From assembly GCF_050271975.1 (NCBI RefSeq), contig NZ_CP189850.1:62001-126000 (forward strand): 64,000 bases of DNA, in the 5' to 3' direction. The translations under genes were made by a program, and so were the position numbers. Shown piece by piece: positions 7,721 through 17,074 of this stretch. The stretch's first letter is position 1. Each line of letters starts with the position of its first letter. The notes beneath the pieces are model-generated. The model saw nothing but the letters and a program-made list of their open reading frames with translations, had not been told where the DNA came from and did not search any database. This stretch comes from Litorimonas sp947503715 (GTDB taxonomy: Bacteria; Pseudomonadota; Alphaproteobacteria; Caulobacterales; Maricaulaceae).

Positions 7721-8682
7721 GGTGTGTCCTTTACTATGTCACGCACCCGTAGGGCCGTATCGGGGAAATCGGAAAATACGCCGTCTATACCGAGCGCATA
7801 ATAGGCTTTCATTTCCGCGTCTATATCTTCGAATGCAGGATCAAGCGCGTCATCACGGAATGTCCAACTATGTACAGTTAGGCCTGACGCATGCGCCTCA
7901 CGTATGAAGCCGGTATCTTGCCCATTGGAAATGAGGAGTTTTTTGTAAGGCCCCACGCCGTCAATCACGGTCGCAATCTTGGTAAAATCAGGTTTTGTTT
8001 CTGTCAAAAAAACGAGACGTATATCCGTCAGGTCATTTAACCGTTCGAGATTTCCCACCTCAAAAGATTGGATGAAAACCGGATCTTCGGCGTTGTTAAA
8101 ACCATGTGCTTCCAAACTTGCTAATAGAGGTTCGTCATGCTGAAGACCTAGCGCGGCCAAGGCCGCTGGATGTTTTGTTTCCGGGTAAACGCCAATCCGA
8201 CGCCCGGTTTGCTTTGACCTCTCGGCGATTAAAGCCAAGACTTCATCAAATGTCGGGATGATATATTGATTGTCAAATTCCACTGACCGTCCAGCTCTCG
8301 GCTGTCGTGCGCGCAACGTTTTAATTTCGGCCAATGTGAAGTCTTCAACGAACCAATCCGCACCATCATGCCCCACCTTAACTGTCTTACGATCTGCGAA
8401 TTCAGGGTGGTCCGAGACATTGGTTGAACCGGAGAGATAACGGTCATGCCGCGCGACAAGGACGCCGTCTTTGGTAATCACGAGATCAGGCTCAATATAA
8501 TCCGCGCCCATCTCTATCGCCCGGTCATAGGCCTCAATCGTGTGTTCGGGCAGGACACCCGACGCCCCGCGATGGGCGATAACAAGCGGTGCTTCGCCAG
8601 AGAGCGTGTTCCATGTTATCATGTCAGGTCCTCCTGAGCAGGCCGTCAAAAGAACGCCCGCGAAAGCGAGACTAATGCGCAT
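7717..8682 (-). CDS. Glycerophosphodiester phosphodiesterase lipoprotein
   Basis: A 321-residue GDPD-family enzyme (GlpQ/UgpQ-like) that hydrolyses glycerophosphodiesters to glycerol 3-phosphate and an alcohol. The N-terminus is a lipoprotein signal with lipobox LTAC, lipidated cysteine C15, so it is membrane-anchored outside the cytoplasm. The TIM-barrel active site is visible: H37-R38 in AHRGASG, E64 and D66 in IEPDLVITKDG, H79 in ARHDRYL. The ATG at 8682 is chosen because it gives the lipoprotein signal directly; it lies 11 bases inside the 3' end of polA, suggesting read-through or coupling. The role fits scavenging of phospholipid head groups. Confidence 0.9.
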   Translation of the reverse strand: MRISLAFAGVLLTACSGGPDMITWNTLSGEAPLVIAHRGASGVLPEHTIEAYDRAIEMGADYIEPDLVITKDGVLVARHDRYLSGSTNVSDHPEFADRKTVKVGHDGADWFVEDFTLAEIKTLRARQPRAGRSVEFDNQYIIPTFDEVLALIAERSKQTGRRIGVYPETKHPAALAALGLQHDEPLLASLEAHGFNNAEDPVFIQSFEVGNLERLNDLTDIRLVFLTETKPDFTKIATVIDGVGPYKKLLISNGQDTGFIREAHASGLTVHSWTFRDDALDPAFEDIDAEMKAYYALGIDGVFSDFPDTALRVRDIVKDTP

Positions 8683-11506
8683 CGTTCCAGTTCTTCGCCG
8701 CGTGAGCTTCCACCAATAACGGCACACTGATCTCCACGGCGGGTTCGTGGGCTTTTTCCATAGTTGGCGTGATAATCCCGATCAACTCATCCGCCTGACC
8801 TTCCGGCACTTCGAACACCAGTTCATCATGAACTTGCAGGAGCAGTCTTGCGCCTTCCACACCTTCAATCGCATCCGGCATTTTGATCATGGCGCGGCGC
8901 ATGATATCTGCGGCGGCGCCCTGAATGGGCGCGTTAATGGCTTGGCGTTCGGCGAAGGCGCGGCTCATCTGGTTACGGTCGCGGATACCCTTGATGTGGC
9001 ATTTGCGGCCCAGAATGGTGGTGATATAGCCATATTCGCGCGCTTCCGCTTTGGCGGCTTCCATATAGTCCTTGATGCCCGGAAATTTCTCGAAATAAGT
9101 CTTGATGTAATCAGACGCTTCACCGCGTGAGATGCCGATATTCTTGGCGAGGCCAAAGGCGGAAATCCCGTAAATAATCCCGAAATTAATTGCCTTGGCA
9201 TTGCGGCGCACTTCCGGTGTCATCTCGGCCAGCGGGACATTGAACATCTCGCTCGCGGTGAGCGCATGAATGTCCACGCCATCCGCAAAAGCCTGTTTCA
9301 TATTGGGAAGGTCGGCGATGTGGGCCAGCAGGCGCAGCTCGATCTGCGAGTAATCTGCCGCGACGAGGACGTGCCCCGTCTCCGCCACGAAAGCATCGCG
9401 GATTTTGCGGCCCATCTCGGTTCTAATTGGAATGTTCTGAAGGTTCGGGTCAGAGGAAGACAACCGCCCCGTCGTTGTCGCGGCGAGGGAAAAACTCGTA
9501 TGAACGCGGCCCGTATCGGGATTGATCTGCTGGACCAGCGCATCGGTATAAGTTGATTTCAGCTTCGAATATTGCCGCCAATCGAGAATGGTGCGCGGCA
9601 GGACTTCGCCCTCATCCGCGAGTTTTTCAAGAATGTCGACACCCGTCTGCCAGGCGCCCGTCTTGGTTTTCTTGCCACCCTCAAGCCCCATTTTGTCAAA
9701 CAAAATTTCACCGATCTGTTTGGGGGAGCCGATATTGAATTTATCACCCGCGAGTTCATAGGCCTCATCTTCGAGCTGCGCCATTTTCTGCGCAAACAGG
9801 CCTGAAAGACGATTAAGTTCCGCACGGTCAACCTTAATGCCCTCATTCTCCATTTTCGCCACGACGGCAGGGAGCTGGCGGTCCAACGTTTCATAGGCGG
9901 TTGCGACGCCTTCGCTCGCCAGTTTTGGCTTGAGGAATTTCCAGAGACGCAGCGTCACATCCGCATCCTCCGCCGCATAAGGCGTGGCGACGTCGAGCGC
10001 GATCTGGTCAAAGGTTTTCTGCTTTTTGCCCGTCCCTGCAATGTCTTTAAAGGCAATCGGTTTGTGGCCGAAATGCATTTCGGACAGCGTGTCCATGCCG
10101 TGACCGTGGAGCCCCGCTTCGAGCGCATAACTGATCTGCATCGTGTCGTCATAGGGCGCAGGATGTAGGGGTCTGCCATTCCCCTCATAACGCTGAAAAA
10201 CGCCGAGATCATATTTGAAATTCTGCCCGACTTTCAGGACTTGCGGCGCGTGGAATAGCGGCTCCAGAATATCCAGCGCATCCTGCATTGGGACCTGTTG
10301 CGGCGCGTCTCCGCCAAATAATTCGTCGCCTTCACCTTTGTGCGTTAGAGGAATATAACAGGCCTCATTATCGTCCAGCGCGAGACAGACGCCGACCATA
10401 TTGGCGGCGGCAGAATCGAGGCTGTCCGTTTCCAGATCGACAGCGATGGCGGATTTCACCATGGCGCGGGCCACCCAGTCTTTCAGCGTCGCGACGTCCT
10501 GAACGCAGACATATTTTTCCTTATCGAAAACGACATTGGCGGGCGCAGTGAGGTCGGCGGGCGCTTCCGGCGCGGTGTCATCCTTACGCAATCCATCCGT
10601 CTCGCCCTCGCCCAGTGCCGCACGGACCCGCGCGGTGAGGGTGCGAAACGTCATGCGTTCGAGGAAGTCGAAGAGGACATCAATATCCGGATCTGTGACG
10701 GCGAGGTCTTCAATCGGGACTTCCAGATCAATATCGGTTTTCAACGTCACGAGTTGTTTAGAGATCAGCGCCATCTCCTTATTCGCCATCATCTTCTCAC
10801 GGCGGCCCTTTTGCGGAATTTCGTGGGAGCGCTCCAGTAGCTCTTCCAAGGGGCCATATTCGTTCAATAGTAACACCGCCGTTTTGACCCCGATCCCCGG
10901 CACGCCCGGAATATTATCGACGCTGTCTCCGGCCAGCGCCTGCACATCAATCACGCGGTCAGGTTTGACGCCGAACTTCTCCTCGACCTCCTTAATCCCG
11001 ATATCCTTATTCTTCATCGGGTCGCGCATGATGACATTTTCCGTCACGAGCTGCATGAGGTCTTTATCGGAACTGATAATCGTACATCGCGCACCCGCCT
11101 CATCCGCAATCCGTGCATAGGTCGCGATCAGGTCATCCGCCTCAAACCCTGTCATTTCAATCGAGGGAGAGCCAAACGCGATGGTCGCTTCGCGGGTCAG
11201 GGGGAATTGTGGGACGAGGTCTTCGGGCGGCGCGCCACGATTGGCCTTATAAAGGTCATAAATCTCGTTACGAAACGTATCGCCGGACGCATCAAAGATC
11301 ACGGCGAAATGGGTCGGACGATCTTTGTCATTCTGGTTTTGCAGTAGCTTGAACAGCATATTGCAGAATCCGGCAACGGCGCCGACGGGCGTGCCGTCAT
11401 TTTTATTGGTTAGGGGAGGCAGCGCATGAAACGCGCGAAAAATATAAGCAGACCCGTCGACGAGGACGACATGGGAGTCTTTGGTCAGGGGAGCAGTAGC
11501 GGACAT
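8672..11506 (-). CDS. polA: DNA polymerase I
   Basis: A 944-residue three-domain polymerase for gap filling and primer removal. Order: 5'-3' exonuclease (about 1-290; VVLVDGSAYIFRAFHAL, then DKDLMQLV and GDSVDNIPGVPGIG), 3'-5' proofreading exonuclease (about 330-520; AVDLETDSLD keeps the DxE metal ligands, so proofreading is probably active), and polymerase (about 560-944; motif A DYSQIELRLLAH, motif B RRNAKAINFGIIYG, motif C QVHDELVFE). The ATG at 11506 begins the conserved N-terminus. The open frame runs further upstream, but that part is antisense to tonB and is not coding. It is divergent from the TonB gene. Confidence 0.97.
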   Translation of the reverse strand: MSATAPLTKDSHVVLVDGSAYIFRAFHALPPLTNKNDGTPVGAVAGFCNMLFKLLQNQNDKDRPTHFAVIFDASGDTFRNEIYDLYKANRGAPPEDLVPQFPLTREATIAFGSPSIEMTGFEADDLIATYARIADEAGARCTIISSDKDLMQLVTENVIMRDPMKNKDIGIKEVEEKFGVKPDRVIDVQALAGDSVDNIPGVPGIGVKTAVLLLNEYGPLEELLERSHEIPQKGRREKMMANKEMALISKQLVTLKTDIDLEVPIEDLAVTDPDIDVLFDFLERMTFRTLTARVRAALGEGETDGLRKDDTAPEAPADLTAPANVVFDKEKYVCVQDVATLKDWVARAMVKSAIAVDLETDSLDSAAANMVGVCLALDDNEACYIPLTHKGEGDELFGGDAPQQVPMQDALDILEPLFHAPQVLKVGQNFKYDLGVFQRYEGNGRPLHPAPYDDTMQISYALEAGLHGHGMDTLSEMHFGHKPIAFKDIAGTGKKQKTFDQIALDVATPYAAEDADVTLRLWKFLKPKLASEGVATAYETLDRQLPAVVAKMENEGIKVDRAELNRLSGLFAQKMAQLEDEAYELAGDKFNIGSPKQIGEILFDKMGLEGGKKTKTGAWQTGVDILEKLADEGEVLPRTILDWRQYSKLKSTYTDALVQQINPDTGRVHTSFSLAATTTGRLSSSDPNLQNIPIRTEMGRKIRDAFVAETGHVLVAADYSQIELRLLAHIADLPNMKQAFADGVDIHALTASEMFNVPLAEMTPEVRRNAKAINFGIIYGISAFGLAKNIGISRGEASDYIKTYFEKFPGIKDYMEAAKAEAREYGYITTILGRKCHIKGIRDRNQMSRAFAERQAINAPIQGAAADIMRRAMIKMPDAIEGVEGARLLLQVHDELVFEVPEGQADELIGIITPTMEKAHEPAVEISVPLLVEAHAAKNWNDAH

Positions 11507-11578
11507 AAGCGGCTTGTGCGCAGTCAGTGGCAGAATTTCAATAGCGTCACGATTTTTTGCGCCTATAAATAGCTCGAA

Positions 11579-12496
11579 ATGTATCAAACAATTGACGATC
11601 CCGAAGAAGAGCGCCGCGGTGGCGGATTTTCGATCTGGCCGTTCCTGATCGGAGCGGTGCTGGCGGGAGTCGTGTTTTTCTTTGTCTGGCTGTTTAGTCC
11701 CGGCACGCCTGCTGACCCGGGCCAATCGGTGGAGACTCCTGCCTCCCGCGCGGCCTATCTGCAGGCGCTTGCGGAACCCGCACCGGCCCTGCGCCGCGCA
11801 CGTCTGCTGGATTACCAACGCGCTTTTCCCGATACAGACCGCGCGGCGGCGATCACGGATCAGCTGGACATTATTCAACGCGCAGAACTGGACGATTGGG
11901 AGGCTCTGACGGCAAAAGTCTATGATGTAAGGGCCGAAGCGGAAGACAAGCAAGCCGCCCTCACCGCCTATGAGGCCAAATGGAACCGCGCACTGCTCGG
12001 TGGACGAGGGGAAGAGTTGGACGCCTTGGCGCAGGAAATTGACGAGACTGCGAAAGCGCAACCCCTGCCTGATCGGTCACTGGAGAATGTCGACAGTCCT
12101 ATCCCGCAAAATCTACCGTCTGATACGCTCGCGGGCGCACCCCCACAAATCTTCCAGCCCGTCTATGTACCCCCGCCTCCGCCGCCGACACGTCCCGTCG
12201 CAAAAGATGTCATTGTCCAACCCACCGTGCGTCGCAATACCAGCCCGCGCTATCCAAGAAATGCGCGGCGTCGGAATATCGGCGCGATCGTGACCGTCGC
12301 CATGAACATCGACGAAAAAGGCCGAGTCAGCCAGACGGAGATTATCTCTGTCGACGCCGAACGCTATGAACGCGACTTTATCAAAGCCGCTGAACGCGCC
12401 GCCATGCGCACACGGTTCAATCCGAAAACGATTAATGGCGAAGTGGTCCCCGCAGTTGGGGTCCGCAAGCGCTATATTTTCCGCGCTGAAGATTAG
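11579..12496 (+). CDS. TonB-family energy transducer
   Basis: A 305-residue protein that probably couples inner-membrane proton motive force to outer-membrane receptors. One N-terminal membrane segment (about 20-40, FLIGAVLAGVVFFFVWLF) is preceded by a short acidic and arginine-rich cytoplasmic tail. A helical periplasmic region follows (60-170), then a proline stretch (VPPPPPPTRP, about 200), then the TonB C-terminal domain (215-302) with its usual PRYPRNARRR start and RYIF end. ExbB, ExbD and a receptor are not nearby, so its partners are unknown. The long helical segment is unusual for a classical TonB, which is mostly Pro-rich there. Confidence 0.85.
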   Translation: MYQTIDDPEEERRGGGFSIWPFLIGAVLAGVVFFFVWLFSPGTPADPGQSVETPASRAAYLQALAEPAPALRRARLLDYQRAFPDTDRAAAITDQLDIIQRAELDDWEALTAKVYDVRAEAEDKQAALTAYEAKWNRALLGGRGEELDALAQEIDETAKAQPLPDRSLENVDSPIPQNLPSDTLAGAPPQIFQPVYVPPPPPPTRPVAKDVIVQPTVRRNTSPRYPRNARRRNIGAIVTVAMNIDEKGRVSQTEIISVDAERYERDFIKAAERAAMRTRFNPKTINGEVVPAVGVRKRYIFRAED

Positions 12497-12504
12497 AGAC
12501 GATC

Positions 12505-12996
12505 ATGATAAATCGCGACCCGCTCGCCATCCTTGTCACGGGTGGCACGCTCGACAAAGTCCATGATACGTTTTCCGAGAGCCTCATTCTCGATGGGACA
12601 AGCCGTGTGGCGGATATTCTCGGTCAGGGCCGCGCACGGGTTTCGCGTATCAAATCGCTCATGTCGATTGACAGTCTGGATATGGACGACACCCACCGCG
12701 CCAAAATCCTCCGCGCAATTAACACGGCACCGGAAAACCGGATCGTTGTGACGCATGGAACGGGGACAATGGAACTGACGGCACAGGCGCTGGACGGGAA
12801 TATTGGAAAAAAGACGGTCGTCCTGACGGGCGCCATGCGACCTTGGTCCCTCGGTCAGTCGGACGGCAATTTCAATCTCGGCGGCGCTGTCATTGCGGCA
12901 CGATTACTGCCAGCAGGCGTTTATGGTGTCATGAACGGCAAAGTCTTCGCCGCTCAAGATTTACATAAAGATGTCGCGTCGGGACGGTTCGATTAG
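12505..12996 (+). CDS. Asparaginase-like N-terminal domain protein
   Basis: A 163-residue protein matching only the N-terminal domain of type I/II L-asparaginases (usually about 330 residues). The first catalytic threonine loop is present (VTGGTLDK, T15), as are VLTGAMRP (107-113) and a lysine in DLHKD near the end. In the second active-site motif the sequence is THGTGTME: the catalytic aspartate of the usual THGTDT is glycine G87. With no C-terminal domain either, normal amidohydrolase activity is doubtful. It starts 9 bases after the tonB-like gene, so it is probably co-transcribed with it. Confidence 0.8.
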   Translation: MINRDPLAILVTGGTLDKVHDTFSESLILDGTSRVADILGQGRARVSRIKSLMSIDSLDMDDTHRAKILRAINTAPENRIVVTHGTGTMELTAQALDGNIGKKTVVLTGAMRPWSLGQSDGNFNLGGAVIAARLLPAGVYGVMNGKVFAAQDLHKDVASGRFD

Positions 12997-13238
12997 TCTC
13001 GGAGCCTATTGTAGATATAGACCACGATGATTGCGCCAATCACTGCGCCCAAAAATCCGACAGGTTCGCCGACTTGGTAAAAACCCAGCATCTGCCCAAG
13101 ATATCCCGCCACAAATGACCCGATAATACCCAGAAGAGTCGTCATAATCAGACCGCCGGGTTTCGTCTTTCCGGGGATCAGAAAACGCGCGATCAATCCC
13201 GCGAACAGTCCAGTCAGGATAAGTCCGATAATGCCCAT
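12993..13238 (-). CDS. GlsB/YeaQ/YmgE-family small membrane protein
   Basis: An 81-residue inner-membrane protein of the transglycosylase-associated/GlsB family, often linked to envelope or general stress. Three hydrophobic segments are visible (2-19, 31-48 and 57-76), with the family glycine pattern and the FLIPGKTKPGG loop after the first. It is convergent with the asparaginase-like gene, with a 4-base overlap at the stop codons. Function at the molecular level is not established for the family. Confidence 0.85.
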   Translation of the reverse strand: MGIIGLILTGLFAGLIARFLIPGKTKPGGLIMTTLLGIIGSFVAGYLGQMLGFYQVGEPVGFLGAVIGAIIVVYIYNRLRD

Positions 13239-13343
13239 GATTTAGTCTCCAATTTGATTCAGTTGTCTCTACAAACGCTTGCCGCTTGCCCCGGTTCCGT
13301 GCGGAGCGTAGTCTTTTACGGACGAATGACAAAGGAGATGGTC

Positions 13344-16199
13344 ATGAATTTTAGAATTAGCTCGGTATTACTCGCTGCACCCTTTGTTCTGGCGGCTTGC
13401 GCGGACGGAGCATCCACAAAGACAGACACATCAGCGAACGTCAAAAGTGCCAGCGCGCCCGCCCTTGATCTGAACTATGAGAAAATCACGCTGGAGAACG
13501 GCCTCGACGTCGTTTTTCATGTTGACCGGTCTGATCCGGTTGTCGCGATCAACCTCGCCGCTCACGTTGGGTCTGCGAGAGAGACCGAGGGCCGGACGGG
13601 CTTCGCGCATTTATTCGAACATCTTCTCTTCCTCGATTCCGAAAACCTTGGCTATGGCGGATTGGACGAAATGAACACGCGCATTGGCGGTGAAGGTACA
13701 AACGGGTTCACGACCAATGATATGACGCAATATTTCCAAGCCGTCCCGAAAGACGCGCTGGAAAAAGTCGTGTGGGCCGAAGCGGACAAACTGGGCTGGT
13801 TCATTGAGACCGTCACGCAGAACGTCATCGACAATGAGAAACAAGTCGTCAAAAATGAGAAGCGCCAGCGCGTCGACAACGCGCCCTATGGCCATAATTG
13901 GTATGTCATCGGCAAGGCGCTGTACCCCGCGGATCACCCCTATAACTGGCAGGTGATTGGCAGTCTTGAAGATCTCGACGCCGCAACATTGCAGGATACA
14001 AAGGACTTTTACGCGCGCTGGTATGTGCCCAATAATGTGACCGTGACGATCACGGGTGATTTTGACGTGGCCGAAGCCAAAGCCTATGTCGAAAAATATT
14101 TCGGTGAAATTCCGGCCGGCGAAGAGATTGAACCTTACGGTGCTCGTCCGGGCGAATTGTCCGAGACGATCAAACTCGTCCATGAGGATAATTTTGCGAC
14201 CGTCCCGCGCCTGACCTATGTCTGGCCGACGGTGGAGCAATATCATCCCGATAGCTATGCGCTGGAATATCTCGCCAATTATCTGACGCAGGGCAAGACC
14301 GCGCCGTTTAATGAAGTCCTCGTCGACGAGGCTAAACTCTCCCCCGGAGTTGGCGCGTTTTCCAACGTGTCCGAGATTGCGGGTGAGTTTTACTTGATCG
14401 CGCCGAGCAATGCCGGAACCGATCTGGACGAACTGTCCCCCGCAATCGAGCAATCCTTTGCACGGTTCGAGGAAAATGGGATGCCGCAGAAAGATCTCGA
14501 CCGGATCAAGGCGAGTGTCGAAGTCGAATTCTACGGGAATTTCGACAGCGCCCTGAACAAGGCCATCGCCCTGTCGGAATATAATCTCTTCACCGATGAT
14601 CCGGGCTATTACAAAAAAGACCTCGCCGCGTACCGCGACGTCACCACCGCTGATGTGATGCGAGTCTATGAGACCTACCTAAAGGGGAAGCCCTTCATCG
14701 CGACCAGCTTCGTCCCGATGGGCGAGGCGGAATTAGGGCTGGAAGGCTCCGCGGTTGCGGATGTCGTGGAAGAGGAGATCGTCGCCGGTGAAGGTGCCGC
14801 CGTTGAATTCGACCCTGCCGCGCGCGTCATCGAAAACCCGACGCCGTCCAGTTTTGACCGCACGGTTGAGCCGGATTTCGGCGCAGGCTATAACCTGCCC
14901 TCCCCCACTATCTGGCAAACCGACCTCGATAATGGGCTGACTGTATTGGGTCTGCCGAGTGACGAGATTCCGGTCATCAATTTCTCGCTCCGCCTCGACG
15001 GTGGACGGTTGCGCAATGATGTCTCCGCCCCTGCCGCTGCGGGTCTGACGGCGGATATGCTGTCCAAAGGTACGGCGAATAAGACAACCGCTGAGTTGGA
15101 AGACGCAATTGGCATGTTGGGATCCAGCATTTCAGTCAGCGCCGGAAATACGGGCGTTTTTGTGACGGGCACAACATTGTCGCGGAACTTCGATGCGACG
15201 ATGGATCTCGTGCAGGAAATGCTGTTCGAGCCACGCTGGGATGAAGAAGAATTTGCAACGCTGAAAAATCAGGTGCTGCAATCCATCACATCCGGCGAAG
15301 GCAACCCGAATTCCATCGCGCGGCGTGAAGCAGCGGAACTGACCTATCCGAAAGACAGCCCGCTTCACCATTCCGGCCTGACGGGGTACGGCGCGGCTGA
15401 CGCTTTGGAAGGCGTGACGCTGGAGGATTTGAAAGCGTTTCATGCCGATCATTACACGCTGAACGGCGCAGCCCTTCGCGTGGCGGGAGATTACGAAAAC
15501 TCACGCGTAAAGGCCGCTTGGGACCGGGGGGATATCGGTCCCGATGTCGCGGCGAAAGCGCCCGTTTCGCAGACGCTCAGCCCCGTCACGGAAGCAAAAA
15601 TCTATCTCTATGATGTGCCCGGGGCGAAACAATCTGTGCTCCGTTTATCCCGCCCTGCACTGGCTGCGACAGACGCGGATTACCCGCTCGCCGAAGCGAT
15701 TAACTTCCCGCTGGGTGGTATTTACACGTCCAAGCTCAACACGACCTTGCGTGTGGAGAAGGGCTATACTTATGGCATCCGCTCCGGCTTTAACGGCAGC
15801 AAAGAGAACGGCACATTTGGTGTGTCGTCTTCTGTGCGGTCCAATGTCACGAAAGAGTCGATCGAACTCATTCAAGAGATTCTCTCCAGCCACGGCCCCG
15901 AAACCACGGAAGAAAATTTGGCAGAATTAAAAGATGCCCTTATTCGCGGGCAGGCGCTGAAGACGGAAACGCTGCGCGACAAGCTCGGTGTCTTGGGCGA
16001 GATTGATGCCTATGGTTACGCACCGGATTACCGCGCGCAAAATGCCAAGGCGATCCAAGCCATGACGCTGGCGGATTTCAAACGGATCGCCGCCGCGCAT
16101 ATCCGCCCTGATGCCATGACTTATCTTGTCGTCGGAGATGCGGAAACGCAGGCCGGACCGTTGGGTGAATTGGGCCTGCCCGTGGAACGGTTGGACTGA
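13344..16199 (+). CDS. M16-family zinc protease, lipoprotein, two-domain
   Basis: A 951-residue insulinase/pitrilysin-type peptidase (M16B-like). It begins with a lipoprotein signal (lipobox LAAC), so it is anchored in the envelope. The inverted zinc motif HxxEH is at H89-H93 (HLFEH), with the distal glutamate supplied by the helix NEKQVVKNEKRQR. The C-terminal half (from about residue 510) repeats the M16 fold without an HxxEH motif, as expected for the inactive half that closes the chamber. The ATG at 13344 lies 6 bases after AAAGGAG; an ATG at 13338 is too close to it. It is followed by a lipoprotein gene with a one-base overlap. Confidence 0.9.
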   Translation: MNFRISSVLLAAPFVLAACADGASTKTDTSANVKSASAPALDLNYEKITLENGLDVVFHVDRSDPVVAINLAAHVGSARETEGRTGFAHLFEHLLFLDSENLGYGGLDEMNTRIGGEGTNGFTTNDMTQYFQAVPKDALEKVVWAEADKLGWFIETVTQNVIDNEKQVVKNEKRQRVDNAPYGHNWYVIGKALYPADHPYNWQVIGSLEDLDAATLQDTKDFYARWYVPNNVTVTITGDFDVAEAKAYVEKYFGEIPAGEEIEPYGARPGELSETIKLVHEDNFATVPRLTYVWPTVEQYHPDSYALEYLANYLTQGKTAPFNEVLVDEAKLSPGVGAFSNVSEIAGEFYLIAPSNAGTDLDELSPAIEQSFARFEENGMPQKDLDRIKASVEVEFYGNFDSALNKAIALSEYNLFTDDPGYYKKDLAAYRDVTTADVMRVYETYLKGKPFIATSFVPMGEAELGLEGSAVADVVEEEIVAGEGAAVEFDPAARVIENPTPSSFDRTVEPDFGAGYNLPSPTIWQTDLDNGLTVLGLPSDEIPVINFSLRLDGGRLRNDVSAPAAAGLTADMLSKGTANKTTAELEDAIGMLGSSISVSAGNTGVFVTGTTLSRNFDATMDLVQEMLFEPRWDEEEFATLKNQVLQSITSGEGNPNSIARREAAELTYPKDSPLHHSGLTGYGAADALEGVTLEDLKAFHADHYTLNGAALRVAGDYENSRVKAAWDRGDIGPDVAAKAPVSQTLSPVTEAKIYLYDVPGAKQSVLRLSRPALAATDADYPLAEAINFPLGGIYTSKLNTTLRVEKGYTYGIRSGFNGSKENGTFGVSSSVRSNVTKESIELIQEILSSHGPETTEENLAELKDALIRGQALKTETLRDKLGVLGEIDAYGYAPDYRAQNAKAIQAMTLADFKRIAAAHIRPDAMTYLVVGDAETQAGPLGELGLPVERLD

Positions 16200-17074
16200 T
16201 GCGCCGCGCGCTGCTTATACTCGCCGTCATAGGCTTAGCGGCCTGTGAGCAAACTGAGTCTCCTCAGTTCTACAGTCTTGATAAGAGTCAGGTAGAGAGG
16301 GAAGCATATAGTGAAAGTGCAGACGTTGCGTGGGAACCGCCTATGGAACGCAAGGAAGCGTCGGAAACCTCTGGCACATTTCTCGCCTATCGCTACGGCT
16401 ACGGCCTCGAACTCCCCGTCGCCTCCGTCAAAGCGACCGCCGATAAACATATGCAAGTCTGTCAGGATGCGGGGCCAACCAAATGCCAAGTCATGGGCTC
16501 CAACGCGAACGCCTATTCGGAAGACGATGTTCGCGCGAACCTCTCTCTCCGCGCTGAACCGGAATGGCTCAAAACATTCGTCGCGGGTATGCAGAAAGAC
16601 ATTGAGACGGCGAAAGGCCGCCTCGCCTCTTCCAATACCTCCGTCGAAGACCTGACGCGGTCCATTCTCGATACGGATGCGCGGTTGAAAGCGCAGACGA
16701 CCTTGCGAACGCGGCTTGAAGGCCTTCTGGAAACACGCGATGCCAAACTGCCCGACCTGCTCGCCCTCGAACGTGAACTCGCGCGGGTGCAGGCCGAGAT
16801 TGAAAGCGCGACGGCGAACCTGAAAGCCCTGCGGGCGCGGGTCTCCATGTCCGTTGTCGACATCAGTTACAGCAGCCAGAGACAGGCCGTCACACGCGGA
16901 GCCTTCTCGCCCGTCGGTGATGCGTTGAAGGATTTCATGCGGACCTTATCGGAAGGTCTGTCCGGCGTAATCTATTTCGTCGCGGCCATATTACCGTGGT
17001 TACTACTCGTGATTATTCCGGGATTATTCCTCCTGCGCTGGTTCTGGCGCCGACGGAAAACATCTAAATCTTGA
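16199..17074 (+). CDS. DUF4349 lipoprotein
   Basis: A 291-residue membrane protein with a lipoprotein signal (LAACEQ, cysteine about residue 16). The middle (125-220) is a long coiled coil rich in Arg, Glu and Leu (LLALERELARVQAEIE), and the C-terminus has a hydrophobic segment (about 255-280) followed by a basic tail (RRRKTSK), the usual DUF4349 layout. Function is unknown for the family. The start overlaps the M16 stop by one base and the stop overlaps the antiporter start by four, so the three form a tightly coupled operon. Confidence 0.82.
   Translation: MRRALLILAVIGLAACEQTESPQFYSLDKSQVEREAYSESADVAWEPPMERKEASETSGTFLAYRYGYGLELPVASVKATADKHMQVCQDAGPTKCQVMGSNANAYSEDDVRANLSLRAEPEWLKTFVAGMQKDIETAKGRLASSNTSVEDLTRSILDTDARLKAQTTLRTRLEGLLETRDAKLPDLLALERELARVQAEIESATANLKALRARVSMSVVDISYSSQRQAVTRGAFSPVGDALKDFMRTLSEGLSGVIYFVAAILPWLLLVIIPGLFLLRWFWRRRKTSKS

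Noticed and set aside
11507..12061. N-terminal extension of polA by 185 codons
   Set aside because: It overlaps the TonB gene on the opposite strand and lacks homology to the polymerase; the conserved start is at 11506.
13611..14453. A 280-codon frame antisense to the M16 protease
   Set aside because: It lies inside the protease catalytic domain and has no supportable motif.
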